Positions 1 to 10,084 of a DNA stretch of 64,000 nucleotides are shown here, in pieces; position 1 is the stretch's first letter, and every line of letters begins with the position of its first letter. Origin of the DNA: Pyrinomonadaceae bacterium (lineage in GTDB: Bacteria; Acidobacteriota; Blastocatellia; Pyrinomonadales; Pyrinomonadaceae); contig JAJTWY010000013.1 of assembly GCA_021463165.1 (NCBI GenBank), positions 48,910-112,909 of the forward strand. Direction: 5' to 3'. The notes beneath the pieces were generated by a model that was given only the letters and a program-made list of their open reading frames with translations, ran no database searches and was not told the origin of the DNA. The position numbers and the translations under genes are program-made.

Positions 1-378
1 GCAGCTAAGATGATGAAATACGGTGGTGTTCCCGAGCAGGACGCGTTGCGTATGATAACGCTCAATCCGGCGATCCAGCTTGGCATTGCCAACCGGACGG
101 GTTCGATCGATGTGGGCAAGGATGGTGATATCACGATCTGGTCCGGCCATCCTTTCAGCGCTCTTTCGCTGGCTGAGATGACGATCATTGAAGGCGACGT
201 GTATTTTGACCGGGCAAAGGACAGAACCATGCGTGCTGAACTCGCAAAAGAAAAAGCAGATCTCGAAAAGCTGGATATGAACCGGGCTCCCGGAACGGGC
301 GGAACGCCTCCGCGTGTTCCTTCGGAGCGGAATAGCGGCGACTATCACGATAACGAGGACGGAGGAAACGAACGATGA
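1..378 (+). CDS. Amidohydrolase family protein, C-terminal part (5' truncated by window edge)
   Basis: ORF runs in from the window start; motif [33 protein letters not shown] is typical of amidohydrolase/imidazolonepropionase-like C-termini. Confidence 0.8.
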   Translation, partial: AAKMMKYGGVPEQDALRMITLNPAIQLGIANRTGSIDVGKDGDITIWSGHPFSALSLAEMTIIEGDVYFDRAKDRTMRAELAKEKADLEKLDMNRAPGTGGTPPRVPSERNSGDYHDNEDGGNER

Positions 379-1751
379 GAGGAGTAACAAAAGGTATGAT
401 CGCGAAGTTTCTTTCCCTGGTTGTCGCTGCATCGGTAGGTGCACTCGCGGTATCAGCACAAAGTGACGGGTCACAGCAGAATAAGACCGGCCGGGCCGGT
501 ACTTTTGCGATCGTTGGGGCTAGGGTGGTAACGGTTTCAGGGGCGGTCATCGAGAATGGCACTGTCGTCATCCAAAACGGAAAGATCACGGCCGTCGGCG
601 CCGGTGCGGCGATACCGTCGGGGGCTGAGCGCATCGATGGCAAGGGGCTGCAGGTATTTCCCGGCATGATCGACGCGGCCACTAACATGGGGCTGGCCGA
701 GATCGGCCAAGGGGCGAACGCTACCATGGACGTGCAGGAAGTAGGCACGATGAATGCTAACGCCAAAGCGATCGTCGGTATTAATCCGCATTCGTCACAT
801 ATCAACGTAACACGCGTCAATGGTATTACGTCGGTGCTTTCCCGCCCACAAGGCGGTTTGATATCCGGCCAGGCCGCCTTCATCAACCTCAATGGTTCGA
901 CGCAGGCTGAAATGGCCGTTGTTCCGGTTCACAGCCTTGTTATCAACTTTCCCCGTGTTGCAGGCGGCGGGGGCGGGTTCGGTGGCGGCGGCGGTTTTGG
1001 CGGCGGCGGTGGTGGCCAGGGAGCCGATTTTAACGAACTTATTCGCCGGCGTGATGCCGCAGTTGAAGACCTGAAAAAAATGTTTCGCGAGGTCGAGGCC
1101 TACGCAAAGATGGTCGAGGCTTACGCTAAGGACAAGAGTTCGCCGACACCGACAACTTCGCTGCGGTTTGATGCGATGATCCCATACGTCCGTGGCCAGA
1201 GGCCGATCTTGTTCACGGTCGAACGTGAAAGGGACGTTCGGGCTGTCGCGAGGTTCGTTGCGGACACGAAGGTCAAAGGCATCATCGTGGGCGGGCAGGA
1301 GGCCTGGAAGGCGGCGGATGTGCTGAAACAGAACAACATTGCGGTTATCTACACTAATATCTACACCCTTCCGGTCCAGCAGGACGATCCGTACGATTAT
1401 CTTTACGAAGCGCCCTCGCTGCTTCAGAAGGCAGGTGTCAAGTTTGCGGTCTCGACCGGAAATGCCGGCGAGGAGGCCCGAGATCTGCCCTATCACGCTG
1501 GAATTGCCGGGGCGTACGGCCTCGGCAGAGATGAGGCACTGAAGTCTGTGACGCTTTATCCGGCTCAGATCCTGGGTGTCGATGACCAACTCGGATCGAT
1601 CGAGGTCGGCAAGATGGCAAACGTCGTAGTGGCTGACGGCGATATTCTCGATCCGCGGACGAACATAAAGCATATGTTCATCGGCGGCCGCAAGATCCCG
1701 CTAACAAGCCGGCACACGGAATTGTTCGATAGCTTCAAGGACAGAAAATAG
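375..1751 (+). CDS. Secreted amidohydrolase family protein with internal Gly-rich segment
   Basis: ATGA overlap with upstream gene; signal peptide; [56 protein letters not shown] insert. Confidence 0.8.
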   Translation: MRGVTKGMIAKFLSLVVAASVGALAVSAQSDGSQQNKTGRAGTFAIVGARVVTVSGAVIENGTVVIQNGKITAVGAGAAIPSGAERIDGKGLQVFPGMIDAATNMGLAEIGQGANATMDVQEVGTMNANAKAIVGINPHSSHINVTRVNGITSVLSRPQGGLISGQAAFINLNGSTQAEMAVVPVHSLVINFPRVAGGGGGFGGGGGFGGGGGGQGADFNELIRRRDAAVEDLKKMFREVEAYAKMVEAYAKDKSSPTPTTSLRFDAMIPYVRGQRPILFTVERERDVRAVARFVADTKVKGIIVGGQEAWKAADVLKQNNIAVIYTNIYTLPVQQDDPYDYLYEAPSLLQKAGVKFAVSTGNAGEEARDLPYHAGIAGAYGLGRDEALKSVTLYPAQILGVDDQLGSIEVGKMANVVVADGDILDPRTNIKHMFIGGRKIPLTSRHTELFDSFKDRK

Positions 1752-1805
1752 CTGGAACAAGTTTAATTCCATGGGGACTTATTGGACGATCCTGTCCGAT
1801 AGGTC

Positions 1806-2267
1806 CTATTTCTTTTGAGGGATCGTCTCGCCATTTTCAAAGAATTCGAGCGAGGCCGAGTTGAGACAATAGCGAAGCCCGGTCGGCGGCGGGCCGTCAG
1901 GAAAAACGTGGCCCTGGTGCCCACCGCATCGCGCACACCTTATTTCAATACGGCGCATTCCGTAGCTGTTATCTTCGATATTGACCAGATGGTCTTTATC
2001 GAACGGCCGATAGAATGATGGCCAACCGGTGCCGGAATTGAACTTATGACTCGAACTGAAGAGTGGCAGGCCACACAGGCGGCAGGCGTAAGTGCCTTCG
2101 AGTTTATTGTCGAGGAGCGTTCCGCAGAATGCCGGCTCAGTTCCGTGATTCATGAGGATCCGGTATTCCTCTTCATTTAGAGCTTCCGCAAGTCGTTCAA
2201 CGGTTGCCTGGTCGAGTTCCGATATCTCGTAACCGGAATCTGATAATGTTCTTTTCATGTCGATCAA
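1806..2267 (-). CDS. msrB: Peptide-methionine (R)-S-oxide reductase
   Basis: [27 protein letters not shown]...[35 protein letters not shown] is diagnostic of MsrB. Confidence 0.95.
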   Translation of the reverse strand: MIDMKRTLSDSGYEISELDQATVERLAEALNEEEYRILMNHGTEPAFCGTLLDNKLEGTYACRLCGLPLFSSSHKFNSGTGWPSFYRPFDKDHLVNIEDNSYGMRRIEIRCARCGGHQGHVFPDGPPPTGLRYCLNSASLEFFENGETIPQKK

Positions 2268-2340
2268 TGCTCCGATCCGGCATTAATATTCCATTGTGCT
2301 CGATCAGGCACAGTTTTGCTCGGCGGGCTTGACGGGCCGC

Positions 2341-3372
2341 CTATTCTGTCGATTCTGACCCAAAGACCTTTTTCTCGAGCTTCCTAAGTCGAGAGGCCAT
2401 TTCTCCCAACTTCCTGAACGCTGCTGTTGACCGCAGCCACTCGCGGTTGTCAAAGGCGGGGATGCCGGAGATCACTTTACCGGGTTCTACGTCGTGCGAA
2501 GTCGCTGATTTTGCCGTGATCACAACATCGTCCCCGACCTTCAAGTGGCCGGCGATACCAACCTGGCCGGTGAGGATCACCCGTTTCCCTATGTTCGAAC
2601 TGCCGGCGAGTCCGGTTTGTGAGCAGATCAGCGCGTCTTCATCGATCGTGCACGAATGGCCGATCTGGACCAGGTTATCGATCTTGACGCCTCGTTTTAT
2701 ACGAGTTTCTCCGACAGATGCGCAGTCGATCGCCGTGTTCGCCCCGATCTCGACATCGTCCTCGATCACGACCCGGCCCGTCTGCGGGATCTTTAGCCAG
2801 CGGCGATTCTCATCCTTTGCGTAGCCGAAACCATCCGACCCGATCGTCGTATTGTTGTGAACAATGCAGTTGTGCCCTATCTCGCAGTTCTCGCGGATCG
2901 AAACTCCTGAGTGGATGGTCGAGTTTTCGCCGATCGAAACACCTGGATAAACCGTGACATTAGGCATCAGTCGGACGCCTGAAGCAATATGGCAGTTTGC
3001 ACCTATAACAACATTTGCGTGGATCTCCACGTTCGCGTCAACCTCTGCGGTCTCGTCGATAACGGCAGTCGGATGTATCTGAGGCTCGATCGCCGGTTCC
3101 GGAAAGAAATGGCGCATAGCTCGCGTATAGGCGGCATACGGGTCGTTTGCCCGAAGGATCGCAATATCCGAGCGTTCGATCTCCACACCGTCCTTCAGAT
3201 ATATTGCCGATGCCTTTGTCTCAGCGATCTGAGGGGTATATTTGGGATTGGCGAGGAAGGTGATGTCGCCATCGCCCGCGATGTCGAGCCCTGCCGTCGA
3301 GGTTATATCAAGGTCCGGCGAGCCACGTTCGACGGTTGCCCCGGTCAGTTCCGCGAGAGTACCCAGTTTCAT
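2341..3372 (-). CDS. lpxD: UDP-3-O-acylglucosamine N-acyltransferase
   Basis: Hexapeptide repeats, IGSDGFGYA motif, LpxD N-terminal domain. Confidence 0.95.
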   Translation of the reverse strand: MKLGTLAELTGATVERGSPDLDITSTAGLDIAGDGDITFLANPKYTPQIAETKASAIYLKDGVEIERSDIAILRANDPYAAYTRAMRHFFPEPAIEPQIHPTAVIDETAEVDANVEIHANVVIGANCHIASGVRLMPNVTVYPGVSIGENSTIHSGVSIRENCEIGHNCIVHNNTTIGSDGFGYAKDENRRWLKIPQTGRVVIEDDVEIGANTAIDCASVGETRIKRGVKIDNLVQIGHSCTIDEDALICSQTGLAGSSNIGKRVILTGQVGIAGHLKVGDDVVITAKSATSHDVEPGKVISGIPAFDNREWLRSTAAFRKLGEMASRLRKLEKKVFGSESTE

Positions 3373-3565
3373 AAGAATGTCTCGATAACCTGTTCAGCGA
3401 CGGGTAACACTATTCTTGCAGACAAACTTTACCTTCGCAAAGCCGATATCCGGGGCCCCATTTTTGAGAATTTGCCGACAAGGAGCGACTTGACAGCTAG
3501 TCTCGCACATGGCCGTACCGGCTGAGGTCAATGCGCGAGTGCGTGAGAATGACTCGCGAGGCCTG

Positions 3566-4081
3566 TCACTTACAGGGGATATCCAGTTCCGGTGAGGTTA
3601 TCGGAACCGCCGTTACGGTCCAAGTGTCTCCGGCGGGTACGATCTTTGCGGCAAAGGTCGGTACACGGAGCAACGGATTTGGAATATCGTTACGGGTCTC
3701 AACACCCACACGGGCCCAGTGAAAGCCATCGCACTGATAAAAAGTGATGTCAGTCGAAGTTCGTTTTTCCGCCAGGAGGAAATGATCGCGAACCGTCAGT
3801 TCCATTGCCGCCGAAACGCGCACCTGGTCGCCGGCTTTCGGACGGTTAAGGTACCACAATCCTGCCCCGCCGATGGCGATCAGCACACAAACAACGATCA
3901 GGGTTTTCAAATAGCTTCCGGAACTCTTCCTCGTTTCTTCGACCGTCTGAAAAAGCCGGTCCTTTTCGACGACTATCGGCCCTCTGTCGGCGCGGACCGA
4001 AGCTTGGGCAGTAGTTGTCGTCGAAGGCTGCGCGTTCGCAGGCTTTACCACTTCGTCCAAGAGTCCCTTCTGAAATTTCAT
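3566..4081 (-). CDS. Single-pass membrane protein of unknown function
   Basis: ORF with one TM segment (LKTLIVVCVLIAIGGAGLWYL). Confidence 0.6.
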   Translation of the reverse strand: MKFQKGLLDEVVKPANAQPSTTTTAQASVRADRGPIVVEKDRLFQTVEETRKSSGSYLKTLIVVCVLIAIGGAGLWYLNRPKAGDQVRVSAAMELTVRDHFLLAEKRTSTDITFYQCDGFHWARVGVETRNDIPNPLLRVPTFAAKIVPAGDTWTVTAVPITSPELDIPCK

Positions 4082-4298
4082 GACCTTATGACGAGGTATA
4101 CCACTATAAAGGTTGCGCGAGCAAACAATTTCTCAAAAAAGTGACGCTGGAGCCCGGCGGCCAACGATCAATTTGGGAACCACCTTGGAAAAACCAGAAC
4201 TAGACTCAGAATATCACGCCGCTGCAGCCGGCATCGACAAAGACCGAAAAGGTTTTATAATTTCGTTTTCGCCAACCTAATTTGATTCGGAGACACGT

Positions 4299-4676
4299 AT
4301 GGAAAAATACAAGAAGAGCATATCTCGAGCGACTGATACATTTCGCGAGATATTGCTGTATTACGTTGGGGTTATAGTTGCTTCGGCGTTGCTGTATTCA
4401 TTTCTTGAAGACAAGCCGATCTTCGATTCGTTCTGGTGGGCTTGCGTTACGGGTTTGACCATCGGCTACGGTGATATGTATCCGGTCACGGTCGGAGGCA
4501 AGATAGTTGCGCTATTCCTGATGCACATCGTACCGCTGGTCATCATTCCGCTGATCGTTGCCCGGCTGCTGAGCAATATCATCGAGGATCAGAATGAGTT
4601 CAGCCACGATGAACAGGAAATAATGAAGAACGATATCCAGGCGATCAAACAAGCACTTGGAATCGATAAATCATAA
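4299..4676 (+). CDS. Two-TM potassium channel family protein
   Basis: Selectivity-filter-like [18 protein letters not shown] between two hydrophobic segments. Confidence 0.9.
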   Translation: MEKYKKSISRATDTFREILLYYVGVIVASALLYSFLEDKPIFDSFWWACVTGLTIGYGDMYPVTVGGKIVALFLMHIVPLVIIPLIVARLLSNIIEDQNEFSHDEQEIMKNDIQAIKQALGIDKS

Positions 4677-4736
4677 CGCCGCAATTGAAAAGGCCCCGAG
4701 CTTGAGAGCCCAGGGCCTGTCATCTTGTCGCAATGG

Positions 4737-5078
4737 TTACCAGCCTCCGCCGCCGTATCCGCCGCGGCCACCGCCGCGATTGCCGCCGCCACGATTGCCA
4801 CCGCCATAGCCACCGCGGCCACCACCGCCGCTGCGTTCCTGCGGTTTGGCCTCATTCACCTTGAGCTGGCGGCCATCAACTTCCTTGCCGTTGAGCTGAG
4901 CGATCGCATTTTCACCATCGGCCTGGTTGGTCATCTCAACGAAGCCAAAGCCGCGTGACCGGCCAGTTTCACGATCTTCGATAACATTTGCCGATTCGAC
5001 TGGGCCGATCTCGCCGAAGAGTTCGTTAAGGTCCTGATTGCTGGTGTTGAAGGATAGATTTCCTACGTATAGTTTCAT
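4737..5078 (-). CDS. RRM-domain RNA-binding protein with Gly/Arg-rich tail
   Basis: KLYVGNLSFNT (RNP2), GRSRGFGFVEM (RNP1), tail RSGGGGRGGYGGGNRGGG. Confidence 0.95.
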   Translation of the reverse strand: MKLYVGNLSFNTSNQDLNELFGEIGPVESANVIEDRETGRSRGFGFVEMTNQADGENAIAQLNGKEVDGRQLKVNEAKPQERSGGGGRGGYGGGNRGGGNRGGGRGGYGGGGW

Positions 5079-5391
5079 TTTGTTTTCCTTTCCTATTTGG
5101 GGCTACTGAGAAGTGACCTTAAGCGGACGTTTCTTCCATTTGAGAAAGGCCGGTTCAGGATACTCAAAAAATCTGAGAGCTACTTCTAACTTCTAACAAA
5201 GGGCCTGCTCTCAAACTTATCCAAAACCGTTTAAGACAAAGCGCGAGACCGCAAGGGTGTCGCGAGAGAAGGGTTGACACTTGAGACATTGACAGCTTCG
5301 GCAACAAAAAGCAAGCAAAAGAGCTTGTCGATCGTCCGCATGCTTTGTGCAAGATCGAAATTTCATACAGAATCGTTTATGCTTATAGGTA

Positions 5392-5610
5392 ATGAAGGAA
5401 GAACTAATAGAAATGGCTGGGGTCGTTGTTGACAAGCAGCCAAATGCGTATTTCAAAGTGCAGTTGAACGACAGCGATCATATGGTCCTTGCTACCATTT
5501 CCGGACGCATGCGGCGTAATAGGATCCGCATCCTGATGGGGGATCGCGTGGACGTCGAACTCTCGCCGTACGACCTGACCAAAGGCCGCATCACCTACCG
5601 CCACAAATAG
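5392..5610 (+). CDS. infA: Translation initiation factor IF-1
   Basis: S1/OB-fold, [53 protein letters not shown]. Confidence 0.93.
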   Translation: MKEELIEMAGVVVDKQPNAYFKVQLNDSDHMVLATISGRMRRNRIRILMGDRVDVELSPYDLTKGRITYRHK

Positions 5611-5689
5611 GGTCAGATCAGCCAGTTTTTCACCAGTATCGGACGGATACCGCATTTAGTAGTGACCGATGTAACACACCGGTGGTATC

Positions 5690-6853
5690 ATGTCGGATAC
5701 TATGGGATCGTCAAATTTTTGCTCATATCCGCTTGCTTTCCTGATCGCTGTGCTGAGCACCGTCACTGTCGCGGCTCAGTCGCCATCCGTCGGCGATGAG
5801 GTTCGATACCAGTGTTTCTGCTTTGGTCAGGAATGGGTCAAAGCAACAGTCTTGAGCGTTGGCGGAGGGAACGTGCGCGTTCGCTTCGGCAATCTGGACA
5901 GTCAGGTTGTAACGCTGCCGATCAATTCGCCGAAGCTTCGGATGAGTGGCACGACGTCGGAGTTTCGTGCGGATCCGATACAACAGGCCTTCAGTGCCGA
6001 GGCCGGACGGTTTCAAAAAGCGGTCGCTGTCTTCGCGCATTTTTACGACCCGCAGTTCAACTATGGCGGGGGTTATGTACGTGCTGAAGAATGGCGACAG
6101 GCGATGACTGAACTGGCCGAGCTTGATTCGCTGTGCAAAACACGATTTCGCGGTGTCAAGAATTTCGAGGGTCCCACTTACATCAAGCTGGGAAGTATCG
6201 ACTACCGTTTTGCCACCTGGTGTGAAGTCGCCGCAAGGCGTACCCAGATCGAGCCGATAGCCCGCGCCGGGATCGCGAAGACGCTTATTAATCTCGGCTA
6301 CACGGAAGAAAATCTCAACTTTGGTTTCAACGAGCCTGACAACCCCGTTCGTTGGGAGACCCAGGAATTGATCTGGCAGCGAGAAAAATGGCGGGCCGCA
6401 AAGCTCGCCTGGCTCAAGCCGAAGTATGCCGAGTACGGTGTGGCGGTACCGGCAGACGCTACTGCGGCTGCCGAAAAGCGAGCCGATCAATTAAAGGAAC
6501 TGGTGCTGGCAGGTGCCCCAAACCGCTCATACAAGCAGCCGCCGTATCGCGACGCCGCAGCTGAAGCGGTGGTGAAGGCGGCGTTTTTGAAGGAATATCC
6601 CGGCGTTCAGGTCGTCAAGATCGGTCTCGACTATCGAACCTGGGTCCAGCGCAAGAGCCTTGACTATATCGCTAGCGACGATATCTTTCGCTACTACAAG
6701 GTCAGCTATAATTCGTACAAACGTGGCACCGCCTTGCTGAAAATTCCGGGCCGCCCGTTCTGCCAGATGCACGATTGGGTCGTTGGATTGAGCGGAAAAT
6801 CGATCGTGCCGGCCGGTGTCGGGGGAAGCGGAACGTTTATGCGGTGTGAGTAG
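5690..6853 (+). CDS. Secreted protein of unknown function
   Basis: Long ORF with N-terminal signal sequence. Confidence 0.65.
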   Translation: MSDTMGSSNFCSYPLAFLIAVLSTVTVAAQSPSVGDEVRYQCFCFGQEWVKATVLSVGGGNVRVRFGNLDSQVVTLPINSPKLRMSGTTSEFRADPIQQAFSAEAGRFQKAVAVFAHFYDPQFNYGGGYVRAEEWRQAMTELAELDSLCKTRFRGVKNFEGPTYIKLGSIDYRFATWCEVAARRTQIEPIARAGIAKTLINLGYTEENLNFGFNEPDNPVRWETQELIWQREKWRAAKLAWLKPKYAEYGVAVPADATAAAEKRADQLKELVLAGAPNRSYKQPPYRDAAAEAVVKAAFLKEYPGVQVVKIGLDYRTWVQRKSLDYIASDDIFRYYKVSYNSYKRGTALLKIPGRPFCQMHDWVVGLSGKSIVPAGVGGSGTFMRCE

Positions 6854-6942
6854 CCAACATTTTGTGGCGACGCCGGGCTGGCTCAGGTCGGCTGGTGAAT
6901 AAGATCCTTTCTAGCTAATATTGAGATAGGAGTTTTCTTATT

Positions 6943-7347
6943 ATGAAACGAGGTTTCTTCGGGTCTTTATTATCTTTTGGTTTGTTGCTGATCTGTGTTA
7001 TGGCCGCGGCGGCCCAGTCGAAATCAGTCGCCGGGGAATGGGACGGGGCATTTGAAACTCCGGGCGGAGCCCGGCCATTCAAACTCGTGCTGAAAGTAGA
7101 TGGCGAAAGGCTAACCGGCACGTCGAAACGCTCCTCGGGTGACGTGCCGATCCAGGGCACGATCAAGGGGAAGGATATTAGCTTCAGCTATACTATCAGT
7201 TACAACGGGAACGACCTGACGATGAGCTTTATCGGTAAAGTAGATGGCGAGACGATGGGCGGATCAGTGTCTTTCGGCGGCAACGCCGATGACGTATGGA
7301 CGGCAAAACGGGCACCCGCCGAAAAGCCAAAATCGGACAAACCATGA
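6943..7347 (+). CDS. Secreted protein of unknown function
   Basis: Signal peptide ending AAAAQS; AGEWDGAFETPGGARPFKLVLKVDGERLTG pattern seen in small exported proteins. Confidence 0.7.
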   Translation: MKRGFFGSLLSFGLLLICVMAAAAQSKSVAGEWDGAFETPGGARPFKLVLKVDGERLTGTSKRSSGDVPIQGTIKGKDISFSYTISYNGNDLTMSFIGKVDGETMGGSVSFGGNADDVWTAKRAPAEKPKSDKP

Positions 7348-7544
7348 CCGCGGAATTCGAGGCCCTCGCTTGCGATCCCGACCTGGAATCTTCGCGTGGG
7401 CCGGGCGGCACTCTCATCTTCGTCGATGGTGGCCAGTATTGTGTCATCGGGACGGAATTCGTAAGCACCGAAGAGAGTGACTGCTACGCATTCGGCTCGA
7501 CGAAAGAAGAGGCCCTGGCTAACTACGCTCTCAGGCGGCAATGA
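7344..7544 (+). CDS. Hypothetical protein, translationally coupled to previous gene
   Basis: ATGA overlap with preceding stop; internal ATG in ORF 7296..7544 (MTAEFEALACDPDLES...). Confidence 0.5.
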   Translation: MTAEFEALACDPDLESSRGPGGTLIFVDGGQYCVIGTEFVSTEESDCYAFGSTKEEALANYALRRQ

Positions 7545-7619
7545 GAGCCAGGTTATGGGTCGTCCTGTTGAATAACTCGCCAACCTAAAGTATCCTGATT
7601 CCACAAAAGGAGAAAAACA

Positions 7620-8507
7620 ATGGAGCGTAAGACGGCAGATCAGTATCCGCAGGAGCTGTTGGACCTTTTTCACGAATGGCAGCATGGCGACCTGGACAGG
7701 CGTTCGTTTATGAGCGGGATCGCGAAATTCGCGGTCGGCGGGCTAACGGTCGCGGCGATCTTTGAAAGCCTCAAGCCAAACTACGCTTGGGCGCAGACGG
7801 TCAACCCCGACGATAAGGACATCAGGGTCGGCTACGAGGTTGTCCAGTCACCCAACGGGAACGGAACGATCAAAGGCTATTTTGCCAGGCCCGCGAAGGG
7901 TAAGAAATTCCCCGCAGTTTTGGTCATTCACGAGAATCGCGGGCTGAATCCTTATATCGAAGATGTTGCCCGCCGGTTTGCTAAGGTGGGAATGATGGCT
8001 CTTGCTCCCGATGGATTGACCTCGGTGGGAGGCTATCCGGGCGACGAACAGAAAGCCGCCGCTGCATTTCGCACCGTCGATGGCAAGAAGATGACAGAGG
8101 ATTTTGTCGCCGCTGCGATGTGGCTGAAGAAGCATAAGGACGGAAACGGCAAACTCGGTGCTGTCGGGTTTTGCTTCGGCGGAGGTATGGTAAACCAACT
8201 CGCGGTTCGACTCGGCAAAGATCTGAATGCCGGAGTTCCGTTCTACGGCAGCCAGGCGGGCATCGCGGATGTGCCCAAGATCATGGCCCCGATGATGTTC
8301 CAATATGCCGGCAACGACCAGCGCATCAATGCAAATATCGCTGCTTACGAGGCGGCCCTCAGAGAGAATAAGAAAACCTTTGAGTCGTTCATTTACGAAG
8401 GCAAGCAGCACGGGTTTCACAACGACACGACGCCGCGCTATGATGCGGAAGCTGCCAAATTGGCCTGGGAGCGGACGCTCGCCCATTTCAAAAAGTATCT
8501 GAAATAG
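7620..8507 (+). CDS. Dienelactone hydrolase family protein with Tat/Sec-like N-terminus
   Basis: VLVIHENRGLNPYIEDVARR, GAVGFCFGGGMVNQLA nucleophile motif, KQHGFHND. Confidence 0.9.
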   Translation: MERKTADQYPQELLDLFHEWQHGDLDRRSFMSGIAKFAVGGLTVAAIFESLKPNYAWAQTVNPDDKDIRVGYEVVQSPNGNGTIKGYFARPAKGKKFPAVLVIHENRGLNPYIEDVARRFAKVGMMALAPDGLTSVGGYPGDEQKAAAAFRTVDGKKMTEDFVAAAMWLKKHKDGNGKLGAVGFCFGGGMVNQLAVRLGKDLNAGVPFYGSQAGIADVPKIMAPMMFQYAGNDQRINANIAAYEAALRENKKTFESFIYEGKQHGFHNDTTPRYDAEAAKLAWERTLAHFKKYLK

Positions 8508-8564
8508 ACCTTCGGACGATGCGGCGTTTTGCCACTATCGCCGTGTTTGCTATCTTGTTAACTG

Positions 8565-8759
8565 ATGAGTAATTCAACTAGAATGTCAAAGACCGTTGGC
8601 CGTTTGGCCTCGCTGGTGTGCGCGGCCGGCGTCATATCGTTTTTCATTGGCTTGTTCGGGGGCCCGCGTTCGATGGTCATCATCGGAGCGGCCCTTATGA
8701 GCGCCTCGCTCATCGGCTTTTTTATCGAAGAGCAGGGAAATCGGAAAGCCCGCGCATAG
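8565..8759 (+). CDS. Small membrane protein
   Basis: 64 aa ORF with two hydrophobic segments. Confidence 0.45.
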   Translation: MSNSTRMSKTVGRLASLVCAAGVISFFIGLFGGPRSMVIIGAALMSASLIGFFIEEQGNRKARA

Positions 8760-8829
8760 CTTCATCCCATCCTCTCCATAAAGCCCATCCCCTCATGTAT
8801 GAAGGGGCCAGATAAAGGAATATTTTTCT

Positions 8830-9300
8830 ATGAAAGATAAAATGTCTTTGCGGGCGAGTGTGCGCTCCGCATTGTTGATCATTGGTTTTTTCGTGGCGGT
8901 TGCGTTGATCCGCGACTGGACACCGACGACGGCCCAGGTCACGCCGACCAAGATCGCGGTCATTGATACCGAAGCGGTACTGCTTCGTTCGAAGATCGGA
9001 AAAGCGATGACCGTCGAACTCGAAAAGGTGCAGCAGGACTCACAACGTCAGTTCAAAGCGGAGACCGACCCCGCAAAACGCGAACAGATCAAGGTCGCCG
9101 CACAAAAGAAATACAACGACACTCGAGATCGCCTGCTCGCTCAGGCCGACACCAAAATGACGCCTATCATCAACTCCGTCGGCAGGGAGATGAAAGCCGC
9201 CGCGATCTTTCGCAAATTCGAATCAGGCCTGATCTACGCCGACGACTCACTCGATATAACCAACACCGTTATCCAACGCATCGACGCCGCCACGCCGTAA
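8830..9300 (+). CDS. OmpH/Skp-like periplasmic protein
   Basis: KIAVIDTEAVL...GLIYADDSLDITNTVIQRID ending typical of OmpH family. Confidence 0.75.
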   Translation: MKDKMSLRASVRSALLIIGFFVAVALIRDWTPTTAQVTPTKIAVIDTEAVLLRSKIGKAMTVELEKVQQDSQRQFKAETDPAKREQIKVAAQKKYNDTRDRLLAQADTKMTPIINSVGREMKAAAIFRKFESGLIYADDSLDITNTVIQRIDAATP

Positions 9301-9323
9301 TAATCGATAAACGGATTTCAAAG

Positions 9324-9467
9324 GAATTGCCACTAGCTTCAGCTAGGGGGCCGAGTGAGGACTACATTGATCCGGGCTTTAGCCAAAAATTTGGCGCTGA
9401 CCCCGAGTTCGGCTAAAGCCGATGATAATATTGAATCCTCACCACGCTCTGAAGAGCGTGGCAATTC
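9324..9467. repeat. Nested palindromic (REP-like) intergenic element
   Basis: Outer inverted repeats GAATTGCCAC (9324-9333)/GTGGCAATTC (9458-9467); inner GGCTTTAGCC (9375-9384)/GGCTAAAGCC (9411-9420); hairpin CCACGCTCT-GA-AGAGCGTGG (9442-9461). Confidence 0.8.
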
Positions 9468-9514
9468 ATCAGGAGCGAGGGTAATTCAGATGACCTTTGA
9501 ATGCTCAACCTGTA

Positions 9515-9580
9515 ATGAATAAAACGACGGGCTGTCGCATCTCGGTTGCGATTTTCCTGACCCTTATTTTGGTGTGCTAG
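9515..9580 (+). pseudogene. Orphan signal-peptide ORF (MNKTTGCRISVAIFLTLILVC), probably a truncated exported protein
   Basis: 21-codon ORF with lysine, hydrophobic core and terminal Cys that stops at the junction with truncated vapC. Confidence 0.4.
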
Positions 9581-9723
9581 AAGCCGGCGGGACGCTCCAT
9601 CTCTGTTACAACACCGATCGCAAGAACCGAATTCGACGATATTTGGTTTAGAAATTCGGCTGCTGTGCTAACACCGCGAGCTTCATCGATCAGAATATCA
9701 GTGTCAATAATGGTGAGGGACAT
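9577..9723 (-). pseudogene. Truncated VapC-like PIN domain toxin (N-terminal 48 aa only)
   Basis: Minus-strand translation MSLTIIDTDILIDEARGVSTAAEFLNQISSNSVLAIGVVTEMERPAGF*; start abuts antitoxin stop; PIN domain normally continues for more than 80 further residues. Confidence 0.75.
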
Positions 9724-9948
9724 CTAGTTAGCCCAATGCTTTTCGCGGACAGAGCGTACCCAGGCCGTGCTATCAGTGATATCGTCGCGATCGAGCCAAA
9801 TGCCAAAGAAAGAATCGTCTTCGAAATTATTTTGAGCAGCGTTTGGAGGTGAGTAAAGCGCTCGCAGACGCGCGATCAGGTCTTGAATCTCGCGTTGGGC
9901 TCCGGTCGGCAGGGCGGCGATCTCTTTTAGGATCTCTTCGCTGGTCAT
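9724..9948 (-). CDS. VapB-like antitoxin
   Basis: MTSEEILKEIAALPTGAQREIQDLIARLR... followed directly by truncated PIN toxin. Confidence 0.65.
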   Translation of the reverse strand: MTSEEILKEIAALPTGAQREIQDLIARLRALYSPPNAAQNNFEDDSFFGIWLDRDDITDSTAWVRSVREKHWAN

Positions 9949-9998
9949 AATATCTCCTTGTCTCATTCTCACTTTTCCTTAAAATATGTCAACGGAAA

Positions 9999-10024
9999 AA
10001 GCCCCGGCTATGTGCCGAGGCTTT
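9999..10024. terminator. Intrinsic terminator-like hairpin (copy A)
   Basis: AAGCCCCGGCtatgtGCCGAGGCTT followed by T-rich, similar to hairpin at 10874-10902. Confidence 0.6.
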
Positions 10025-10084
10025 CTCAGTGAACTAGAGATCGTAATATCAGAGGTGCCCTTACTTACGTGCGGGCTACTGACA

